Origin: Heterohyrax brucei
Taxonomy: Eukaryota > Chordata > Mammalia > Hyracoidea > Procaviidae
Direction of reading: 5' to 3'
NCBI GenBank assembly: GCA_028571685.1
Contig: CM053144.1
Location: 100,966,171 to 101,030,170 of the forward strand
DNA length: 64,000 bases
The translations under genes and the position numbers were made by a program. Under the pieces are notes generated by a model, which was given only the letters and a program-made list of their open reading frames with translations, did no database searches and was not told the origin of the DNA. Shown here piece after piece: positions 56,966 to 64,000 of the stretch. Position 1 is the first letter of the stretch, and each line of letters begins with the position of its first letter.

Positions 56966-59640
56966 TTGACAGGGGTCAGCAAGAGCAGGAAGGAAGTATT
57001 CTTTCTAATGTTCTAAAGGTGGAAAATAAGACAGATGAATAGGCTATCTGGAAAAGCAGGTAACACTTCAGTTCAAACCAGTTCAATTGCTTGTCTTGTG
57101 AAAAAGGGAGCTTTCCACCCCCGGAAACAAACAAGGAGAGAATGAATGTATACCAGAGCAATCTTTTTTGAGGAGCTTTCTGTACTGAGAGTATGTTTAG
57201 ATTAAATGACCCTGCAATTCCTTTCAGTTTCAAGATTCTATAAATTAAACTCTTTTCATGTCACCTATTCTTCCCCTCTATCTGAATTTTATTAAATGTT
57301 ACTTCAGCTTAATTAAACCAACTATTCTTGTTAACACATTTTATCTATTAATAAAAATATGAAGTGCAACCATGTTATTGTAGCACAATTTCATGAAACA
57401 AACAGTATTCAAATGTATCTAAAACATAAGTAGAACTTTTTAAGACACATGTTTAATGAATTGGTACAAAGAAAATGAATGGGATTTTAGTGTATCTTTG
57501 CTACCAACTAGAAAATCTATTTGATTAAAACAATAGACTACTTTATGGCCATCTAAATTTTGTGATTTACTAGAATTAAAAACTCACTGCAACACATCTT
57601 TGAATATAGGTACTACAAGAATCTACATCTTTCAACATAGTAAGAAAATTTCAGCTTTAAACAAACGGTCACGTTGATTGTAGTATAATACTGCTGTTTT
57701 CAAAGGTAATTTTTGAATAAAGTCATTGGCACTTCATTCTTTTAAAGTTTGCATTTCATTTTAATTATGAAAGATTTTGCTGGCTTGAAACTGACTATTT
57801 GGTCTTTATGAAAGGGACTAAAGGCTCTGGAAGCAAATACCAGCTAAGCTAATTATTTCAAACACAAATGTTCAGCTGAATCTACATCCCAGGCCTGACA
57901 GGCAACACATGATTTTTCAGCAATTGCTCAGAGATGCCAAAAAGTATACAGAGCTTTGCTCAGAATGCATTTTGAGACTGCTGCATAATGCGTTTCTGAT
58001 TTAACTTAGTTTCTGTAGTTTAATTCTCAAATCTATCAAATGAGATAGGAAGAGAGAGTGCTTTTTTCTTTAATATTGAGACAGAGCATTATTCAGCCTA
58101 AAAATTCCACATCTTATTTTAATAATTTCCTAACAAACTAAAAATACAACCACTATAAATAATGCTACATTGTGACAATTCCAGATTTAAATTCAAGGCC
58201 AAGGTGAAGTACATATATTCAGCGCTTCTGAGAGGCATTTAGAGTGTTTCAAATTTTAACTTGTTTATCAAATGCATACCTTGCTGAATGCTTTGAAGTG
58301 TTTTCATAGATGAAATGCTTCCATAGATGAAGAAATTTATCACTAAAAGGCTTTTGTTTTGTTTTAGTTCTCTGTCTCTAAACTGTCATTCCAAGTTTAA
58401 CTCAGGATGATCAACCATGAATGAAAAATTACATAAGCTATCAAAAAACATAGTTGGAAAAATCTCTCATTCTCTTCCTCTTCTTTTTCCTCTTGTTCTT
58501 TTTCTCTGTCCCCTTCTCTTGTCTCTCCTCTGGTTCCCTCACTCTTTTTTTTTCCTTTCCTCTCTTCCTCCTTTCTTTTTAACTACAAATGCATGCTGTT
58601 GAACGATTTAATACGAAGTATTTTTCTTTTACAGATCTTTTATTGCTTCACTCATAAAACATGCTGATGAAAATGTAATGTTAAATGCAGACCAAATACA
58701 AAAAGCAGACTGAAGTTTGTATTTTTAAATATTTTTAATATATAAAATTAACGTAGGAACTTGAAAATTAAAAATTGGTATTTCAGATCTCAGTTGCCTT
58801 TATTTAAAAGGTTAATCTAGCTTTTAAAATTGGAATGATATCTTGTCATGATGCTGTAACAAATTCTTGCTCTACAGCTCAAGCCTGCATTTGCTTTGTT
58901 TATATTTGCATATGTGTAAATGTGTGTGAAAACATTGCACAAATATTTACTGACAAAACTTTTAGTCAAACAGAGAGTCCTAAGCTTAAGTGGCTATGTT
59001 TTTGAAGGCTTCTAGTCCTCAGTGTACTGACTAAAGTTGTGCATTGGAAAAAAATGTTTAACTCCTAATTAAAGGTGACCATATGACATTATTCAATGAA
59101 TTGTGACAAAATAAAATAAAAAATTGAAGGCAGAGGAAGGTACAAGAAATGAGCCAGTTTCCAATGAAATACTTTACTGAAGACTTATCCAACTGGGATC
59201 TGTCTCAGTTTTCCTTTGGGGCCATTCCATGGCAGAAAAAGGGGAAAAAAGCAAAATTCTGTCACAGCACAGTTTATGTGTGAGGACCATCTATCCTGCC
59301 AAAAGGTCACAGGCTAATGCTGCCTCAACTCCCATTTTTAATGGTGCCCACAGTTATTCTTTTTAAAGAATGTTCCAAAGACTAGAGAGAGAAGAAAGAG
59401 GAGGAGGAGAAACACAGAGCACACACCAAGATATTTTTGCTGATGATTTAACACCAAAATTTCCTCAGATGTGAAAATTTGTACTCGTTCTTATAGGTTC
59501 CCGATTTTCCTTCTATTTTTGCAGTAAAGGGTGCAAAGAGCTGCAAACTTCTGAGATTACTATACACTGGAGAGAATGACAGTACACTGGCCATGAATGT
59601 GTCTGCTTCCATCAATTAAGAAGAGCACCGTCCCTTTTCC
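56966..59640. other. long repeat-poor stretch
   Basis: About 2.6 kb without any recognised mobile element, the longest such run in the window. A pyrimidine tract lies at 58462-58582. No open frame has gene-like features. Parts such as 57780-58060 are complex in composition and could be conserved non-coding sequence; comparison with other genomes would decide. Confidence 0.45.
58462..58582. repeat. polypyrimidine tract
   Basis: Nearly all C/T: ctcttcctcttctttttcct and similar, with a T-run near 58544-58553. Confidence 0.85.
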
Positions 59641-59720
59641 TGAGGTGGACAACTGGAGGACTGTTTTACTGTCACCATGAATTGGAATTAATTTGATGCA
59701 AACTGACAACTATTCCACGG
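59641..59720 (+). repeat. possible AfroSINE tail remnant
   Basis: ttactgtcaccatgaattgg, then aattaatttgatgcaaactg resembles the diverged SINE tail (gtcgctatgagtcggaatcg..). The head is not visible. Confidence 0.4.
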
Positions 59721-59854
59721 AACCTAAACCTTTAATCAAGAGATTGACTGACTGGTAGAAATCTTTACAGATCAACAATCACAACAACCTTTTACAACAG
59801 TATGGAAAGGGAAAAATTTTAAATGAAGAAATTTGAATACATTTTATATGTAGG

Positions 59855-59909
59855 GGAAACCAAACCAAAACCATGGTTGTCAAGTTAATTCTAACTCATG
59901 GTAGGTAAG
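59855..59909 (-). repeat. AfroSINE tail fragment
   Basis: Antisense tail: aaaaccatggttgtcaagtt, then aattctaactcatggtag. It is joined directly to a sense copy. Confidence 0.65.
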
Positions 59910-60146
59910 TCCATCCATGTCAACTGCTGATCTAACACTTGGCGGTTCAACTTGCCCAGCAGTTTCATGGACGAAAGACCTGACAATCTGCTTCCGGAAA
60001 GATTACAGCCAAGAAAACCCTAGCCAAGCCAGCCAAGTGCCGTCGAGTCGGATCCGACTCATGGCGACCCTAGGGGCCAGAGTAGAACTGACCCCCAGAG
60101 TATTCAAGGGTGCTTGGTAGACGGAGCCCAATTCTACTCTGTTTAA
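59910..60146 (+). repeat. AfroSINE long variant, split by younger SINE piece
   Basis: Sense body: aacacttggcggttcaactt, then the long-variant centre (gacctgacaatctgcttccg, attacagccaagaaaaccct). After the insertion at 60022-60118 the body seems to resume with ccaattctactctgtttaac. Confidence 0.75.
60022..60118 (-). repeat. young SINE/RTE tail piece nested in AfroSINE
   Basis: Antisense and well kept: agccaagccagccaagtgcc, gtcgagtcggatccgactca, tggcgaccctaggggccaga, gtagaactgacccccagagt. It retains CpGs that older copies have lost. It is 5' truncated, so the tRNA-like head is absent. Its terminal (agccaagcc) repeats match the tails at 11280-11311 and 38706-38731. Confidence 0.8.
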
Positions 60147-61639
60147 CACATGAAGTTGCCATCAGTGGTGGCTAGGAGGAGATTTTTTAAAAAGTTTAAA
60201 TTCTGACTCTCAAGTGTTTCCAAAAAGCGTTTCGCATTTCTAAATAAAAATAATACACTGATCTCTTCTGTTTGCCAGTTAATACCTAGGTTAAAAAAAG
60301 AAAGCAGTGGCATCTTCCTTCAGCATTCCCACAGCTATGCAGGTAGAAAATAGATGCTCATGTAAGAATATTAGCAATAATTGAGAATAAATTATTGTGG
60401 GACTTACAATGAATCGAAAACTTATATCCCATATCTGCCCTCTGTATCCATTGTCATCTATGTTGATTTTGCAATATTAAGCACTTTAATTTTCTCAAAA
60501 GCCTTTGCAAAATTCTTCTAAAATATTCAAATAAAAATTATGTTTAATTTTCCTGGTTTTAGAAACTAAATAAAGTACTGTATCTGGAATGTTTAGAAGT
60601 GGTGCTTATGGGAAGAGAATGGTAGAGAATTAAAACAACTGTGTGTGACATCTGGACCTCAGGCTAGCAGTTTCTGCTCAAGGCGAACACTTGACAGTGT
60701 ATTTATGTTTTTTGAGGCCACAGGTATCTGAAAACTGGAAGAAAAACCAAGTCCTTACCATCAAAAGAAATCTCTTTAAGAATACAATCATTCTTTTAAA
60801 GCATAAAATAATCATTTAGCACTAACATAAAACAAAATTGCCACGTTTGCTTACAATTACAGGTCAATTTTGGCTTTTCTACAAGACAAAACACACAGGG
60901 CTACACTGTGCAAACACGGGAAATTGTGGGGAGTTCATTGTGCGTGGGTCACAAATAAGCTTGAGTTGAAGAACAGAGTTTTCCACAATGTCTCCCCTGT
61001 CCCCTCAGGTATATATAGTTGTAGAGAAATACACTTGGCAGAAAAAGTGGATGCTTATGTGGAAAGATCCGAAAGACACCTACTAACACCCCAAAAAGTA
61101 TTTCTGCCACCAGCCTCCAGGCTCATCAGAAAATTTGTCATCATTCCTTTGGGACATTGTCTCCAAAAAGTCCATTAAGAGGTAAGTCTATTACCTCACA
61201 GCCACTTCACATTAATTCATTATTACCCATTATTAAATTAATAAGAATTTATTTAGCTAAGCAAGACAGTTTGGTTGGAGAGTGAAAAAATCAGGGTTCA
61301 AAAGCAAGGGGAGCCTGAGGTGCTTTGCAGAAGAGCCATGGGGAGAGGACGTACCTGTACCAGAAAACTCAGAGACAAGGTCAAGTGAACTGGGTGAGGA
61401 ATGATACAAGTATGCTGCTGGAGACATCGTCTTCTGGTGGCTTTGGATCCTAAATTATGAAATGATTTCCTCGTCTCCCAAATCTGGAGCATGCTTCGTC
61501 TTTACCACCCAGACCATAGGCATCCTTGTCTCAGTGGTGGCCACACAATGTTCTCCATCCCCGGCCTCTTTGAGTTCCTCACACTTGGTCCTCAAATACC
61601 ACTGTTCCTACAGCTCCAAGCTGATGCCCTTGTGCAGCA
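60147..61639. other. intergenic stretch
   Basis: No gene recognised. A 102-codon frame (60870-61178) shows no domain. No mobile element is named with confidence. Confidence 0.5.
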
Positions 61640-61961
61640 CTATTAGTACTCGTTAAATAAATAAAGCTGTATGATACGACCATTAAACTGGGATTGTAGC
61701 AAATGTAGAACCATAATTTTTTCATTTTCACACAATCCAGGTTGGGATTAAAAAATCAGTGATTGGGTCACTTACCTGAGTAGTTATCATGGCACATTTT
61801 AGGTACTCACAAGTCTACTACTATTTTGTCTAGTCATAGGTTATTTAATTTTGGTGCATACTTTTTGCTCTGGTTGAATTTTTTTTTCTGGGACAGATGA
61901 GACCAAAATTCACTCAGATTTTAATATTTTTATATAATCTTTAAAGCCATTACCTTCTTCA
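61640..61961 (-). repeat. unnamed dispersed repeat, copy C
   Basis: The reverse complement matches copy A from its start (33276) for about 350 bp. Shared blocks are the antisense of ggattgtgtgaaaatgaaa, a 'ggtaagtgac..aatcac' stretch, gattatataaaaatattaaa and gtgagtgaattttggt. It stops near 61640, in the middle of copy A. It is more diverged than A and B are from each other. Confidence 0.8.
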
Positions 61962-62067
61962 TTGACATCCTATCAGATAGCTACAACTCCGCCAGCACCC
62001 CACCTCACCATGTCTTACCTGATTTTGTACTTAATCAAAATAAAACATCTCTGCTTGAAGAATGAGT

Positions 62068-62267
62068 TAAACCCATTGCTCTCAAGTCAAGTCACACTCC
62101 TAGCAACCCTACAGGATAGAGCAGAACAGCTGCATAGGGTTTCCAAGGCTGGAATCTTTATGGAAGCAAAGTGCCACATCTTTCTCCTTTGAAGCAGCTG
62201 TTGAGTTCAAATTACAGACCTTTGGGTTAGTAGCGGAGCACTTAACCACTGCACCACTAGGGCTTCT
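62068..62267 (-). repeat. AfroSINE, long variant, complete
   Basis: Antisense: cccattgctctcaagtcaag, then catagggtttccaaggctgg, the long-variant centre (gaatctttatggaagcaaag), then ttgggttagtagcggagcac and actgcaccactagggcttc. Confidence 0.92.
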
Positions 62268-64000
62268 TTGAAGTACACAAGAAGGTAGGAAAGAAAAGGG
62301 GAAGAAGACATAAAGAAGGAAGGACGGAAGGGAATAAAGATTACATCGGCTCCAAGGGAAGTCATCAGAAATTTTAGGCAGTAAGAAATAGATTTACTAT
62401 CACTGTAAAAATTTCAAGGGGAATTATGACTAAACTGTATGGACATACTAAAACCATTTCTGTTTATTTTCATTATTAAAGAAGGGATGTTATAGCTGTT
62501 TTGCTGAGTTGGGCAGGCTACGGGGTGGTGAGCGTCAGTGGCAGAGGGATAGTTAGAGGGTCAGGACCATGGTATGGCTCGTCCATCTTTTTACCACTCT
62601 TCTAGGATGGAATTTCTCATATGATTGTATCATGCCAACTGAATTTCCCTTACTTTGTAGGCTAGCAACTTGAATGTTAAGGCATCCTTCTTTTGTAGTA
62701 TCCTATGGAAGACTGATGAGAAACCAGAGCTACATTATAAGAAAATCTTAATGCATCCTGTTCGGATGACACTTTACTGCCTCATAGAGTGCTTTCAGCC
62801 ACAGACATTGAGCTAGTCCATCTAAGTCTTTCAGAGAGATGGTTGAGAAGCTATTTATTTTATCAAGGTCCATGATTTAACGGGTCATTAGCAAGGCATG
62901 CAAACTGCCCAAGCAGCAACTTTTTGAAACAGGTCTCAGGAACAGCCACATTGTTTCTGGATGTTTGATAGCAGTACCGATTGGCTCGCTCTTTAACACA
63001 TGGCCTGGAAAGCTATGTTTTGACTATAGAAGACATCAAGCTTTGTACGCAGGACCATGTTTGTCAAACTTATTTTCTCTCAGAGAACCAACAAAAGCAC
63101 ACAAGGACCTATGTGTCTGGCACAGTCTCTGCTTTAATCATTTTTCTCTTTCCCAGTACAGAGACTAAACCAGACAGACACCTACTGAATGCCGAAGTGT
63201 GAGTCAAGCACAGCCTACAGATTTCTTTTCCCCCAGCAATCTGATAGCAGAGTTAACAAGCTTGGACTTCCCAGTTATGTTTGGAAATGACTTTCAAGAA
63301 AGGAACGGATACTTCACACAGCACTACCAGTAGCTTCTCATTATGAGATGTGTAAGAGAGAATTTGAAAAGTCCAGAAAAATTGTAGAATTATGATATGA
63401 ACTGTTTCTGATTTTGAAGAAAATGCATTATATTCCTTTGGGGACTTACATGAGTCTTTAAGAGCCATTAAATGATTGAAAGACACAGCATGGGAGCAAA
63501 AGTCCTGTTGCACACATTGTTTTTTTCAACATGATCCTTGATTCTAGGTGCTTTGGAAGAGTACGATTTTGTTGTTTATAAAACCTGTTGCTTAGTCCCT
63601 ACATTCTGAGAAAACTGAGAACATCGTTACAACTATAATATACAAAAAAAAATGTCTAAGTTTCTTAGGAAAAAAAATGTTAACTCTAGTACAGGTTTTC
63701 AAATGTGCTTCTGAAATTTTACAGGATTTGTGCAAGTGCATAAGACTGGTCATGTATTGGCAGCAAGATTTCATGTGACGATCCAATAGGTTTTTTTGGT
63801 TCCAGTGAAGCCAAAGCTTCACAGCCTTTAGTAACACTAGAGCTTATAATACACAGAAAGAAGAAAAAGAAGTATAATGTCATATAACTATAAAGGACTG
63901 AGATGACTTTCTGATAATTCCCTGGAGGCTGGGAAGGCTCCATCTTCAAGTTAGGTAAAGCAGAATTCTATTGTAGAAATTAGACTTCTCAGTAACTACT
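62268..64000. other. intergenic stretch to window end
   Basis: No gene or named repeat recognised. Several short open frames (under 90 codons) overlap on both strands without domains. Confidence 0.5.

Overview
This is vertebrate nuclear DNA with the architecture of a mammalian gene desert: AT-rich, almost no open reading frame above 100 codons outside transposons, and a dense mosaic of interspersed repeats. The mix of repeats points to an afrotherian, probably a paenungulate (elephant, hyrax or sirenian). Evidence is a very abundant tRNA-headed SINE of AfroSINE type (head about CCTGGTGGCGTAGTGGTTAA, tail about GAGTCGGAATCGACTCGACG), an RTE-clade LINE that shares this tail, and L1 elements, beside ancient mammal-wide MIR, L2, MLT1/MaLR and hAT relics. 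Species cannot be fixed from the text alone. No host protein-coding gene, tRNA gene, CRISPR array or bacterial-type system was recognised.

Layout: 1-352 is an L1 3' UTR fragment; 0.35-14 kb is old unique sequence with scattered SINEs, MLT1, L2 and MIR pieces. 14.16-20.16 kb is one near full-length L1 inserted in a MIR with a visible target-site duplication. 20.6-21.4 kb is RTE. 21.8-27.2 kb is antisense L1 material carrying a nested, sense, 5'-truncated L1 (23.9-26.1 kb). 28.0-31.3 kb holds two antisense RTE copies, one of them hit by a U6 snRNA retropseudogene. 32.3-36 kb holds LTR-like repeats and two copies of an unnamed repeat, with a third copy at 61.6-62.0 kb. 36.9-37.5 kb is a miniature RTE derivative abutting a mariner remnant. 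42.5-44.15 kb is an internally deleted RTE with a minisatellite at its 5' end. 46.6-47.1 kb is a hAT relic. 47.8-54.95 kb is an old L1 interrupted by a 3'-truncated L1 5' fragment and by a mariner. 55-64 kb is mostly unique or old sequence, with the longest repeat-poor run at about 57.0-59.6 kb.

The elements form a retrotransposition economy. L1 supplies the probable machinery for the U6 pseudogene and its own nested copies. RTE is the probable driver of the SINEs, because the two share a 3' end. All L1 and RTE reading frames here are broken, so nothing in the window is likely to be autonomously active. The most informative items are the nested insertions with recognisable target-site duplications, the SINE tail reduced to about 32 bp yet still flanked by a duplication, the 13-nt non-U6 tag on the U6 pseudogene, the 3'-truncated L1, the miniature RTE and the unnamed three-copy repeat. 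Family names come from recognition by eye; no database search was possible.
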